This document shows, piece by piece, positions 24,381-32,806 of a stretch of DNA of 46,166 nt. Under the pieces are notes generated by a model. That model ran no database searches. It was given only the letters and a program-made list of their open reading frames with translations, and was not told where the DNA came from. The stretch is taken from assembly GCA_902597725.1 (NCBI GenBank), contig CACJYQ010000007.1, forward strand, positions 1-46,166, written 5' to 3'. The DNA comes from an uncultured Pelagibacteraceae bacterium. Its GTDB lineage: Bacteria > Pseudomonadota > Alphaproteobacteria > Pelagibacterales > Pelagibacteraceae. Within the stretch, counting starts at the first letter, position 1; each line of letters begins with the position of its first letter. Made by a program: the position numbers and the translations under genes.

Positions 24381-25948
24381 TGTTTAAAAGATTAATCACT
24401 TTATTTAAAATTGGTAGAAAAGTAGCAAAATCTGACATATTAAACATAGTCTCAAAATTTCATAAACCGCCATTTTCAATAAAAGTTCTATTCAAAATTT
24501 TATCGATATCACTTTCCTCAAAAAAAAAAGTAGGTGAATATAAAAGTGAAGGTGAACGTTTATCTGACTCATTGGAGTCCTTGGGTACAACTTTTATTAA
24601 ACTTGGGCAGTTTCTTGCAACACGACCAGATATTATTGGAGAAGAACTCTCAAAAAAACTTGAAAATCTTCAAGACAAACTCCCACCATTTTCATTAATT
24701 GAAGCTAAAGAGATAATAAAAAATGATTTAGGTTTAGATACATATAATTCAATTATAGACTTGAGTGAACCAGTGGCTGCCGCATCGATAGCACAGGTTC
24801 ATAAAGCACAAATAGATGATAATGGGACTATTAAAGATGTAGCAATAAAAATTTTACGTCCAAATATTAAAAAAATCTTTAATGAAGAGATAGATGCAAT
24901 GATGCTATTTGCTTTTCTAATTGAGTCTTTCATCAAAAAAACTAAAAGATTAAAATTAGTCGAGGTAGTTTTCTTATTAAAGGAGATAACTAACCTTGAG
25001 ATGGACCTCAGATTCGAAGCTGCAGCTGCAAATGAATACGCAGAAAACACAAAAAATGATGTTGGATTTAGGATTCCACAAATTTATTGGAACTTTACAA
25101 GTGAAAATGTGATGACATTAGATTGGGTTGATGGAATTTCTATTAGAGAAACTGAGGAGCTGAAAAGAAGAAATTTAGATACTGAGAAAATTGCGAATGA
25201 CATTATACAAAATTTTCTAAGGCATGCTGTGCGAGATGGATTTTTTCATGCAGATATGCATCAAGGGAATATATTTATAGATGATAATGGTCATATAGTT
25301 CCAATTGATTTTGGAATAATGGGAAGACTTGATAAAATGAGCAAAAAATTTTTGGCAGAAATATTATTTGGTTTTATCCAAAGAGATTATCGTAAAGTAG
25401 CAGAGGTACATTTAGTTGCTGGGCTCGTACCTAAAGAAGTTCCAATAGATGATCTTGCTCAAGCTTTAAGATCTATCGGGGAGCCAATTTTCGGTCAAAC
25501 GGTTAAAGATATTTCTGGTGGAAAATTATTAAAACAATTATTTGATGTTACCGAAAAATTTAACATGCAAACACAACCTCAACTTCTTATGCTGCAAAAA
25601 ACAATGGTTGTTGTGGAGGGGGTAGCTAGAAAATTAAATCCTAATACAAATATTTGGACTACATCTAAACCTGTTCTAGAAAATTGGTTAAGAGAAACAA
25701 AAGATCCTATAACCACATTTAATGAGACAATTCAAAGTACCTCAGAAGTTATTAAAAGATTACCAGAATTCCCCGAAATAATGGATAAAGCTAACCAAGC
25801 TCTAACATATTTAGCTAGTGGTCAAATTCCGCAAAATTCTAACTCTTATAATGCTTTGAATACAAAAAAATCAGAAATGACTGCTTTCAGAAATCAATCT
25901 ATTATTGGTTTTTTAGTCCTTGTAATTTTTGGCCTATTGGTATTTTAA
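24380..25948 (+). CDS. ubiB: UbiB-family atypical kinase for ubiquinone synthesis
   Basis: The product starts best at the ATG at 24380, which shares one base with the ubiE stop (TAATG), giving 522 residues; a TTG at 24368 is in frame but less likely. It has the UbiB/ABC1/ADCK fold: the KxGQ motif (TFIKLGQFLATRPD), the alanine-rich loop PVAAASIAQVHKA, the catalytic region DGFFHADMHQGN and the DFG-like PIDFGIMG, with two C-terminal hydrophobic helices. UbiB is an ATPase that supports ubiquinone synthesis at the membrane, perhaps by releasing lipid intermediates. It is cotranscribed with ubiE. Confidence 0.94.
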   Translation: MFKRLITLFKIGRKVAKSDILNIVSKFHKPPFSIKVLFKILSISLSSKKKVGEYKSEGERLSDSLESLGTTFIKLGQFLATRPDIIGEELSKKLENLQDKLPPFSLIEAKEIIKNDLGLDTYNSIIDLSEPVAAASIAQVHKAQIDDNGTIKDVAIKILRPNIKKIFNEEIDAMMLFAFLIESFIKKTKRLKLVEVVFLLKEITNLEMDLRFEAAAANEYAENTKNDVGFRIPQIYWNFTSENVMTLDWVDGISIRETEELKRRNLDTEKIANDIIQNFLRHAVRDGFFHADMHQGNIFIDDNGHIVPIDFGIMGRLDKMSKKFLAEILFGFIQRDYRKVAEVHLVAGLVPKEVPIDDLAQALRSIGEPIFGQTVKDISGGKLLKQLFDVTEKFNMQTQPQLLMLQKTMVVVEGVARKLNPNTNIWTTSKPVLENWLRETKDPITTFNETIQSTSEVIKRLPEFPEIMDKANQALTYLASGQIPQNSNSYNALNTKKSEMTAFRNQSIIGFLVLVIFGLLVF

Positions 25949-25956
25949 TTCATACG

Positions 25957-27156
25957 ATGAATAACTTGGATAATAAAAAAATTTTATTAATAATTTGTGG
26001 AGGTATAGCCGCATATAAAAGCCTTGAATTAATAAGACTTTTAAAAAAAGATGGTGTAAGTATAAAAACAATTCTTACTAAAAGTGGTGCTGAATTTGTA
26101 ACACCTCTTTCAATTGCTTCGTTATCTCAATCTAAAGTTTATCAGGATCTTTTTAGTATAGAAAATGAAGCAGAAATGGATCACATTAGTCTTTCAAGAT
26201 GGGCGGACCTCATCTTAATTGCACCTGCAACAGCTAATACAATATCTAAACTTGCTAATGGAATTTCAGATGATTTAGCTTCAACTGTTGCTCTTGCGTC
26301 AAATAAAAAAATTTTTATTGCGCCTGCTATGAATATTAGAATGTGGGAGCACAAGTCTACAAAGCAAAATATAGCGAAACTTAAGGACTATAACTATGAA
26401 TTAATTGGTCCTGAAATCGGAGATATGGCATGTGGAGAATATGGTGAAGGAAAAATGTCAGAACCGAAAGAGATAATAAATAAGCTAAAAATTTATTTCA
26501 AAAATTTAAAAATAAAAAATAAATTAAAGGCAATCGTTACTGCAGGACCAACTAAGGAGTACATTGATCCTGTAAGATATATATCTAATAAATCCAGTGG
26601 TAAACAAGGCTATGAAATTGCAAAATCATTATCAAAAAAAGGTTTTGAGACAACTTTAATTTCAGGCCCAACAAATTTAGAAATAAATAATGGTATTAAT
26701 TTGATAAGGGTTGAAACGGCTGAGGAAATGTTTCAATCAACACTTAAAAGTTTACCAGCTGATGTTGCAATATTTTCAGCAGCAGTGTGTGACTATAAAG
26801 CTAAAGAAACTTCAAAAATTAAGATAAAAAAACAAGATGAAATTAATTTAGAGTTGGAGAAAAATGTAGATATTCTTGATTATGTCTCAAATCATAATTC
26901 TTTAAGACCAAAACTTGTTGTGGGCTTCGCTGCTGAGACGAATGATTTAGAAAACTATGCTAATAAAAAACTAAGTGAAAAAAACTGTGACTGGATAGTT
27001 GCAAATGATGTATCTAATGAGTCAATTGGTTTTGACTCAGATTTTAATGAGGTATCAATTTTTTATAAAGATAAAAAAGTAGACAGACTTAAATATAAAT
27101 CTAAGTCACAAATATCAGATGAATTAGTTGAAAAAATCATTGATCATTTAAACTAA
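25957..27156 (+). CDS. coaBC: Bifunctional phosphopantothenoylcysteine decarboxylase/synthetase
   Basis: The 399-residue protein fuses two steps of CoA synthesis. The N-terminal CoaC flavoprotein decarboxylase (about 1-185) has GGIAAYKSLELIRLL, the APAMNIRMW motif with the catalytic Asn and the substrate clamp GDMACGEYGEGKM containing the active cysteine. The C-terminal CoaB synthetase (about 190-399) has TAGPTKEYIDPVRYISNKSSGKQG, KxKKQDE and GFAAETND. Start and length are typical. It sits between ubiB (eight-base gap) and dut (one-base overlap), an order seen widely in proteobacteria. Confidence 0.96.
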   Translation: MNNLDNKKILLIICGGIAAYKSLELIRLLKKDGVSIKTILTKSGAEFVTPLSIASLSQSKVYQDLFSIENEAEMDHISLSRWADLILIAPATANTISKLANGISDDLASTVALASNKKIFIAPAMNIRMWEHKSTKQNIAKLKDYNYELIGPEIGDMACGEYGEGKMSEPKEIINKLKIYFKNLKIKNKLKAIVTAGPTKEYIDPVRYISNKSSGKQGYEIAKSLSKKGFETTLISGPTNLEINNGINLIRVETAEEMFQSTLKSLPADVAIFSAAVCDYKAKETSKIKIKKQDEINLELEKNVDILDYVSNHNSLRPKLVVGFAAETNDLENYANKKLSEKNCDWIVANDVSNESIGFDSDFNEVSIFYKDKKVDRLKYKSKSQISDELVEKIIDHLN

Positions 27157-27593
27157 TGATTAAAGTTTTAATAAAAAAATTAGAACCTTCTGTAAAATTA
27201 CCATCATATAAGACTAAGGGCGCATCTGGTATGGACCTGATGGCATATATAGGTAAATCAATTGAATTAAAGCCAGGAGAGTCATGCCTAGTACCAACTG
27301 GATTATCAGTTGCATTTCCTGAACAATATGAAATTCAAATTAGACCAAGGTCAGGATTAGCAGCAAAAAATAATATTAGTGTTTTAAATACACCTGGTAC
27401 AATTGATAGTGATTATAGAGGAGAAATAAAAGTTATTTTATTTAATCATGGTAACAAAAACTTTAAAATCAATAACAATGATAGAATTGCTCAAATGATT
27501 TTAACTCCAGTTATAAAAATGAATTTAGAGGAAACTAATGAACTTCCAGAAACAACAAGAGGTGAGGGAGGTTTTGGTTCAACTGGTAAATGA
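27156..27593 (+). CDS. dut: dUTP diphosphatase
   Basis: The 145-residue trimeric dUTPase hydrolyses dUTP to dUMP, preventing uracil incorporation. All five family motifs are present: GMDLMAY, the PRSGLA segment, the uracil-pocket hairpin GTIDSDYRGEI, RIAQMIL and the C-terminal glycine-rich arm RGEGGFGSTG. It starts within the coaBC stop (TAATG overlap) and ends in an ATGA overlap with the next gene, so it lies in the middle of a coupled operon. Length is standard. Confidence 0.97.
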   Translation: MIKVLIKKLEPSVKLPSYKTKGASGMDLMAYIGKSIELKPGESCLVPTGLSVAFPEQYEIQIRPRSGLAAKNNISVLNTPGTIDSDYRGEIKVILFNHGNKNFKINNNDRIAQMILTPVIKMNLEETNELPETTRGEGGFGSTGK

Positions 27594-28327
27594 GAGAAAA
27601 TCTAAACAAATCTCAAATTGAAAGATTTTCAAGACAATTAGTTTTAAAGGATGTAGGTTCAAGAGGTCAAAAAAAAATTTTGTCATCTAAAATTTTAATC
27701 GTTGGTGTTGGGGGTTTAGGCTGTCCTGCTGCAGAAAATCTAGTGAGAGCTGGTGTTGGAACAATTGGCCTTATCGATAATGACATCATCAACCTTTCTA
27801 ACATACATAGACAAAGTTTATACACTTCTAAAGATATTAAAAAATTAAAAGTTAGTGTAGCTGCTAAAAAACTTAAAGAGATAAATCCATCAACAAAAAT
27901 TAAAACTTACAAATCAAGACTCAATGAAAAAAATATAAAAAATATTATTAAAAATTATGAAATAATAATTGATGGATCAGATAATTTTAAAACCAAATTT
28001 TTAATTAATGATTACTGTATAAAATTAAAAAAAAAATTAGTGACGGGTGCAATCAGCAAATTTGACGGTCATGTATTTACATTTAATTTTAAAGACAGAA
28101 AAACAGCTTCTTTAAAAAATTTCTACCAAGAAAATGAGATTTCAGATGATGACCTTAATTGTGAATTTGAGGGAGTTCTTGGCACAACTGCTTCAATTGT
28201 GGGAACAACCCAAGCTAATGAGGCATTGAAAATGATCATGGAGATTGGGCAAAACCTAAAAAATCAAATACTAATAATAGATCTTTTAAATCTCAATTTT
28301 AGAAAAGTTAAATTTAAAAAAAAATAA
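27590..28327 (+). CDS. MoeB/ThiF-type adenylyltransferase lacking zinc cysteines
   Basis: The 245-residue protein has the E1-like fold that adenylates the C-terminal glycine of a small sulfur carrier (MoaD or ThiS type). The nucleotide loop is GVGGLGCPAAENLVRAGVG, followed by DNDIINLSNIHRQ with the arginine finger. The conserved cysteine is in LNCEFEGVLG (about C201). The two CxxC zinc pairs of E. coli MoeB and ThiF are absent; only three cysteines remain in the protein. No moaD or thiS adjoins, so the pathway (molybdopterin, thiamine or another carrier) is undecided. It overlaps dut by four bases. Confidence 0.87.
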   Translation: MRENLNKSQIERFSRQLVLKDVGSRGQKKILSSKILIVGVGGLGCPAAENLVRAGVGTIGLIDNDIINLSNIHRQSLYTSKDIKKLKVSVAAKKLKEINPSTKIKTYKSRLNEKNIKNIIKNYEIIIDGSDNFKTKFLINDYCIKLKKKLVTGAISKFDGHVFTFNFKDRKTASLKNFYQENEISDDDLNCEFEGVLGTTASIVGTTQANEALKMIMEIGQNLKNQILIIDLLNLNFRKVKFKKK

Positions 28328-28343
28328 TGTACTGACTAAAATA

Positions 28344-28784
28344 ATGAAAATTTTATATCTTTTAATTTTATTCTGTATTTTTTTTCCATCTAACGTTTTT
28401 TCTAATGAAACTTTTCTTTCGTTAAAAAAAGATAAGGTAAATGTAAGATATGGTCCAGGATTCGAGTATCCTATAAAATATATCTATAAAAAAATTAACT
28501 TACCCATAAAGCAAATTGATAAAAAAGAAAATTTTAGGAGAATTATTGATCTCAAAAATAATAGCGGATGGATACATGTATCTCAACTCAAGAAAGTAAA
28601 TTCCATTATACCTAAAACAGATAAAATCTTATTCAGTAAACCAACAAATTTTTCAAAGCCTTTAGCAAAAATAGAAAAGGGTAGAGTTTTGTTGATTCAA
28701 AATTGTAACCAAAACTGGTGTAAGATAAAAACTGCTAATTTTAAAGGTTGGATCAAAGTAGAAAACTCTTGGGGTCTTAATTGA
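28344..28784 (+). CDS. Exported protein with bacterial SH3-like domains
   Basis: The 146-residue product has a clear signal peptide (hydrophobic residues 3-17, cleavage near VFSNE). Two SH3-like segments follow: VNVRYGPGFEYPIKYIY with GWIHVSQL, and a shorter repeat containing KIEKGRVLLIQNCNQNWCKI with GWIKVENSWG. This is the DUF1058/SH3_4 type common in alphaproteobacteria, thought to act in the periplasm, perhaps on cell-wall peptides. The function is not established. It begins 16 bases after the MoeB-like gene and is the last gene of the plus-strand run. Confidence 0.85.
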   Translation: MKILYLLILFCIFFPSNVFSNETFLSLKKDKVNVRYGPGFEYPIKYIYKKINLPIKQIDKKENFRRIIDLKNNSGWIHVSQLKKVNSIIPKTDKILFSKPTNFSKPLAKIEKGRVLLIQNCNQNWCKIKTANFKGWIKVENSWGLN

Positions 28785-28814
28785 TCTTAATCACCCTTAT
28801 ATAATTTATGTAAA

Positions 28815-28994
28815 CTATTTTTGTTGTTCACAAACATCCTTAATTACTGGAGCGTTGGCACAGTCTAAACATTTTGTTTTCTGGACAATGCAACCATCAT
28901 CAAGGACTTCAACATCAACAATTTTATCACACTTGGAACAAGTTGAAGAAATTGTTAGTCCACATTTTTTACAATTATAATTTTCTGTTTGCAT
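28815..28994 (-). CDS. Small zinc-ribbon protein
   Basis: A 59-residue ORF from the ATG at 28994 to a TAG at 28815 contains eight cysteines. They are arranged as CKKC (8, 11), CSKC (19, 22), C35, CLDC (42, 45) and C55, so at least one and probably two zinc-binding sites are possible. The spacing resembles small zinc ribbons or rubredoxin-like knuckles. No catalytic domain is present. Such proteins may bind nucleic acid, protein or metal. I cannot name a family. It is last in the minus-strand series irr, katG, hydroxylase, DUF2061, and has two Fur-box-like direct repeats upstream. Eight cysteines in 59 codons is hard to explain as chance. Confidence 0.7.
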   Translation of the reverse strand: MQTENYNCKKCGLTISSTCSKCDKIVDVEVLDDGCIVQKTKCLDCANAPVIKDVCEQQK

Positions 28995-29040
28995 ATGAAA
29001 AAAATAATCATAAATAAACTTATTTCAAATATTATTTATG

Positions 29041-29088
29041 CGAATGATTATTATTAGCGTAGTTTTTTTGAGAATGATTACTAATTGC
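29041..29088. repeat. Two 18-bp direct repeats upstream of the zinc-ribbon gene
   Basis: CGAATGATTATTATTAGC (29041-29058) and AGAATGATTACTAATTGC (29071-29088) match at 14 of 18 positions and are offset by 30 bases, about three helical turns. The first also resembles a Fur box. They sit 47 and 77 bases upstream of the zinc-ribbon start. Confidence 0.5.
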
Positions 29089-29115
29089 TTTTTTTTTAGG
29101 GGATATTGAATCTTC

Positions 29116-29355
29116 TTATTTTTTTGACTTACTTGTCCACCATTTATCTAAAATAAAATACCAAATTGAATTTGCAATTGGTTCAACAATAGCATCGGTT
29201 AAAGCAATTTTAAAAGAAACATCTGCTACTATCATTAAAACTGTAATCGCAATTGCAAAATGTCCAATTGTATAAATTACAGTTCTAAGTAAGGAGCCTT
29301 TATTATTTTGATAAATATTTTGAGATGCTTGAAATATACCTTTAGTTATTTCCAT
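29116..29355 (-). CDS. DUF2061-like small membrane protein
   Basis: The 79-residue product resembles the DUF2061 family. An arginine-led first helix follows SLLRTVIYTIGHFAIAITVLMIV, and a second helix with the E-P-x-x-N pattern (TDAIVEPIANSIWYFILDKWW) ends in a Trp pair and lysines. Two transmembrane segments are predicted. The family's function is unknown. Its ATG shares one base with the stop of the upstream hydroxylase gene (TGATG), so the two are cotranslated. That coupling, just after katG, suggests a shared role, but what it is cannot be seen. Confidence 0.78.
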   Translation of the reverse strand: MEITKGIFQASQNIYQNNKGSLLRTVIYTIGHFAIAITVLMIVADVSFKIALTDAIVEPIANSIWYFILDKWWTSKSKK

Positions 29356-29951
29356 CAGTTTTTAAAAGGACTCTCAAGAACACACGCCACTAAGTGTATT
29401 CTAGCCTGTTCACCCCCATTAAAAAAATTATGATATTTTGTATTATTTGTGATCCAAACCTTCCCGTCTGCAGGTAAATGTTTAGCAACATTTTCTATGA
29501 CCATTGAACACCCTTTGTTTGTTATGATAGGCACATGAAGTCTGCATTCTGGATCTTTGTGCCAACTCAAAGTTGATCTAGGCTCTTTTAATAAAAGTCT
29601 TACTCTTCCCAATTTGAATCTTTTGCTTAGAACTTTGTAAACTTCTGCAAAGTATGTATTTTCAAATTCAGGAATTAATTGTGTATATTTAGACTCATCT
29701 ATATCAACATCTCTTGAAACCTCTTTTCCAGTTTCGTCTGCAATTGTCCAATATTTTCCTCTAATATTGCTCCCTTCAATTGATCCTTTATCGTTTGGGA
29801 TTTGATTTAGTGGAATTGCACCAAAATGTGTAACACCTGGTGAATTAAAATTTTTTAATTTCAAAATTTTATCTAAGTCTTCTTTTAACTTTGAAATGTC
29901 AAAATTTAAATTTGGAACTTCGTAAAAATCCTCAAAATTTGCTGTTGCCAT
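29355..29951 (-). CDS. Aspartyl/asparaginyl beta-hydroxylase-like dioxygenase
   Basis: The 198-residue protein matches the Asp/Asn beta-hydroxylase domain of the Fe(II)/2-oxoglutarate dioxygenases. The iron-binding His is in LSWHKDPECRLHVPI, the distal His is in YHNFFNGGEQARIHLVACV, and the Arg after it is the usual 2-oxoglutarate ligand. The second position of the classical facial triad is HKD rather than HxD/E with one spacer, as in the AspH family where the acid is missing or replaced. Substrate is unknown. It lies 28 bases downstream of katG and is coupled to the DUF2061-like gene. Confidence 0.82.
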   Translation of the reverse strand: MATANFEDFYEVPNLNFDISKLKEDLDKILKLKNFNSPGVTHFGAIPLNQIPNDKGSIEGSNIRGKYWTIADETGKEVSRDVDIDESKYTQLIPEFENTYFAEVYKVLSKRFKLGRVRLLLKEPRSTLSWHKDPECRLHVPIITNKGCSMVIENVAKHLPADGKVWITNNTKYHNFFNGGEQARIHLVACVLESPFKN

Positions 29952-29979
29952 ATAAATTTATCTTTTTTTCAAATTTAAT

Positions 29980-32217
29980 TTAATTTAATTTCAAATCAAA
30001 TCGATCAGAATTCATAACTTTGACCCATGCAGCTATAAAATCTTTAACAAATTTTTCACTTGAGTCCTCACAGGCATAGACTTCTGCAAGAGCTCTTAGT
30101 TGAGAATTTGAACCAAAAATCAAATCAACTCTTGTTGCTTTCCATTTTGTTTTTTGAGTTTTTCTATCTCTTCCTACAAATGTCTGTTCTGATTTGTCTT
30201 CCTCTTTCCATGTAGTATTCATATCCAATAGATTTACGAAGTAATCGTTAGTAAGAGAACCAGGTTTATTTGTAAAAACGCCATAATTTGAACCATCATA
30301 GTTAGTACTTAAAACTCTCATACCACCTATAAGTACAGTCATTTCTGGTGCGGTAAGACCCATTAGTTGTGCTTTATCAATCAATTTTTCCTCTGCTGAG
30401 ACATTTGAAGCCCCTCCATTCAGATAGTTTCTAAAACCATCTGCCTGAGGCTCAAGAAGTCCAAAAGAATGAATGTCAGTTTGATCTTGTCTTGCGTCAC
30501 CTCTACCTGCTGAAAATGGAACATTAAGTTTATAACCTGCCTTTTTAGCAGCCATCTCAATACCAACACCTCCTGCTAACACAATTAAGTCCGCCATTGA
30601 TACACTTTTCTTTTTATTATCAAATTGATCTTTAATTTTATTTAAAGCTTTTATTGTAACTGATAAGTTCTTAGGATTATTTACAGCCCAATTTTTTTGT
30701 GGTTCTAACATTATTCTTGCACCATTAGCACCACCTCTTTTATCTGATCCTCTAAAAGTTGAAGCTGATGCCCATGCAGTAGAAACTAAATCTGAAATTG
30801 ATATTTTTGATTTAGAGATTTTGTTTTTTAAATCTTTTATATCTTTTGATTTAAGTTTGTACTTTGGTTTATCAATTGGATCTTGCCAAATTAACTGCTC
30901 TTTCGGAACTTCACTACCCAAGTAGCAAACTCTTGGCCCCATATCTCTGTGAGTTAACTTAAACCACGCCCTAGCAAATGCATCATGAAACTCTTTAGGG
31001 TTTTGATGAAAATGCTTTGTAATTGGTCCATAGCTTGGGTCAACTTTCATTGATATATCTGTTGTTTGCATCATTGGTGGATGTAGCACACCTTTTTGGT
31101 GCGCGTCCGGAACCATTTTTATTTTTTGACCATTTTTCTTTGGAGTCCATTGATGAGCTCCAGCTGGACTTTTTGTTAATTCCCAATCATGACCGTATAA
31201 ACAATCTAAATAACCCATATCCCACTTAGTAGGATTTTGAGTCCAAGCACCTTCGATACCGCTGCTTATTGTGTCGACACCTTTTCCAGATTTATATCCA
31301 CTATTCCACCCAGTAGACTGATCTTGAAGTTTTGAAGCTTCTGGATCTGGACCTTTGTAAGACTCTGATGCTGCTCCGTGAGATTTTCCGAACGTATGTC
31401 CTCCAGCGACTAAAGCTGCTGTTTCATAATCGTTCATAGCCATTCTTCCAAATGTCTCTCTGATGTCATGTGCTGCTAGTAGTGGATCTGGATTTGCGTC
31501 TGGACCTTGTGGATTTACATAAATCAAGCCCATGTGAGAAGCACCTAATGGCTGCTCTAAATCTCTTTTTCCACTGTATCTCTCAACACCTAGCATCTCC
31601 TTTTCTGAGCCCCAATAAATGTCATCCTCAGGTTCCCAGATATCATCTCTACCTGCACCAAAACCAAAAGTTTTAAAACCCATTGAGTCTAATGCTACGT
31701 TTCCAACTAAAATAAATAAATCTGCCCATGAAATTTTTTTTCCATATTTTTTTTTGATTGGCCATAAAAGCAATCTTGCTTTATCTAAATTTACGTTATC
31801 TGGCCAAGAATTAAGTGGAGCAAATCTTTGATTGCCAGTACCAGCACCACCTCTGCCATCACCAGTCCTATAAGTTCCAGCAGCGTGCCAAGCTAATCGG
31901 ATAAATAAAGGACCATAATGACCATAGTCTGCGGGCCACCATTCTTGTGAATCTGTCATTAATTTTTTTAAATCTTTTTTTAACGCTTTGTAATTAAGTT
32001 TTTTAAATTCTTTTGCATAATTAAATTTTTTATCCATAGGGTTTGATAAATTAGAATGCTGACTAAGAATTTTTAGATTTAAACTATTTGGCCAGAAGTC
32101 TCTTACTGTTTGACCTCTTCCTGCAGAAAACTTTGCAGGTGTTCCGGTTCCTGTAAAAGGACATTTGCTTAACTCATTTGCTTTAAAAGATTTATTTTTA
32201 AAATTTTCAGTGCTCAT
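29980..32217 (-). CDS. katG: Catalase-peroxidase
   Basis: The 745-residue haem enzyme destroys hydrogen peroxide. The distal site is [18 protein letters not shown], with the Arg-Trp-His set and the Trp of the Met-Tyr-Trp adduct. The Tyr of the adduct is in [10 protein letters not shown] and the proximal His is in [12 protein letters not shown]. The second, degenerate peroxidase domain is complete to the C-terminus. There is no signal peptide, so the enzyme is cytoplasmic. An Irr-type operator covers its promoter, and the Irr regulator is the next gene upstream. katG is patchily distributed in small-genome marine bacteria, so its presence here may be strain-variable. Confidence 0.97.
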   Translation of the reverse strand: MSTENFKNKSFKANELSKCPFTGTGTPAKFSAGRGQTVRDFWPNSLNLKILSQHSNLSNPMDKKFNYAKEFKKLNYKALKKDLKKLMTDSQEWWPADYGHYGPLFIRLAWHAAGTYRTGDGRGGAGTGNQRFAPLNSWPDNVNLDKARLLLWPIKKKYGKKISWADLFILVGNVALDSMGFKTFGFGAGRDDIWEPEDDIYWGSEKEMLGVERYSGKRDLEQPLGASHMGLIYVNPQGPDANPDPLLAAHDIRETFGRMAMNDYETAALVAGGHTFGKSHGAASESYKGPDPEASKLQDQSTGWNSGYKSGKGVDTISSGIEGAWTQNPTKWDMGYLDCLYGHDWELTKSPAGAHQWTPKKNGQKIKMVPDAHQKGVLHPPMMQTTDISMKVDPSYGPITKHFHQNPKEFHDAFARAWFKLTHRDMGPRVCYLGSEVPKEQLIWQDPIDKPKYKLKSKDIKDLKNKISKSKISISDLVSTAWASASTFRGSDKRGGANGARIMLEPQKNWAVNNPKNLSVTIKALNKIKDQFDNKKKSVSMADLIVLAGGVGIEMAAKKAGYKLNVPFSAGRGDARQDQTDIHSFGLLEPQADGFRNYLNGGASNVSAEEKLIDKAQLMGLTAPEMTVLIGGMRVLSTNYDGSNYGVFTNKPGSLTNDYFVNLLDMNTTWKEEDKSEQTFVGRDRKTQKTKWKATRVDLIFGSNSQLRALAEVYACEDSSEKFVKDFIAAWVKVMNSDRFDLKLN

Positions 32218-32253
32218 TAGTATTTCCCCATGGTTTAATTGGACTTATTTCAG

Positions 32254-32280
32254 TTTATAATGGTTCTAAATAGCTGTCAA
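32254..32280 (-). promoter_or_regulatory. katG promoter with overlapping Irr-type operator (ICE)
   Basis: On the minus strand TTGACA (32280-32275) and TATAAA (32259-32254) are 15 bases apart. The plus-strand sequence 32254-32270 reads TTTATAA-TGG-TTCTAAA, one mismatch from the ICE consensus TTTAGAA-N3-TTCTAAA bound by Irr. The operator covers the spacer and -10, so bound Irr should repress katG. Confidence 0.65.
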
Positions 32281-32313
32281 TTGGTTAATAATGACGCTTA
32301 ATAAATTGCTAAA

Positions 32314-32712
32314 TTAATCTTCGAGTTTGACAAGAACTTCAATGGATTTGATTTTTTTACCATCAATTTTTCTTTTTATATTAATAGGTCCTACATCAGA
32401 GTTTTCTAAATCGATCAATTTACCATCTTTTAAATTATAAAAATGATGATGATCAGTAATGTTTGTGTCAAAATAAGTTTGGTTTGAATTTACAGAGATT
32501 TGCTTTAAATATCCTTTTTTTTCAAAAGCATGAACAGTATTATAAATTGTCGCTAGAGAGATTTTGTTGTGTATTTTATCTTTAATTTTTTGATTTAGTT
32601 CATTTATTGTAAAGTGAAATGTCTTTTCTGTATCAAACAGTACTTCACATATTTGAAGTCTTTGTTTAGTAGGCCTTAATCCAGAATTTCTTAATTTTTC
32701 TATATATTTCAC
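32314..32712 (-). CDS. irr: Irr-type Fur-family regulator
   Basis: The 132-residue protein has the Fur winged-helix domain (LRPTKQRLQICEVLF, ISLATIYNTVHAFEKKGYLKQI) and a short dimerisation domain. The HHH motif in TDHHHFYNL is typical of Irr, the haem-responsive iron regulator of alphaproteobacteria. It lacks the CxxC structural zinc pairs of classical Fur and PerR. Irr is active when iron is scarce and is destabilised or inactivated by haem. Context supports the call: irr-fabA-fabB-fabI is a known alphaproteobacterial order, and an ICE-like operator lies at katG just downstream. Confidence 0.85.
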   Translation of the reverse strand: MKYIEKLRNSGLRPTKQRLQICEVLFDTEKTFHFTINELNQKIKDKIHNKISLATIYNTVHAFEKKGYLKQISVNSNQTYFDTNITDHHHFYNLKDGKLIDLENSDVGPINIKRKIDGKKIKSIEVLVKLED

Positions 32713-32754
32713 TTTTTAAGCAAATTGTTGGTTAAAATTATCCCAAAGTGGTAT

Positions 32755-32769
32755 TATAATTATATTATA
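32755..32769. promoter_or_regulatory. Palindromic AT-rich operator/divergent promoter between irr and fabA
   Basis: TATAAT-TAT-ATTATA is a perfect inverted repeat in the 94-base divergent gap. It contains overlapping TATAAT hexamers on both strands. Toward fabA, TTAAAA (32732-32737) lies 17 bases before TATAAT (32755-32760). It is PerR-box-like and does not match the ICE consensus. Autoregulation is possible. Confidence 0.45.
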
Positions 32770-32806
32770 TAGTTCCAAAATCAAGTAAATAAGAGTACTC
32801 AATTTT

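Noticed and set aside
31023-31831. Plus-strand ORFs opposite katG
   Set aside because: They are antisense shadows of a clearly conserved gene with no family match.
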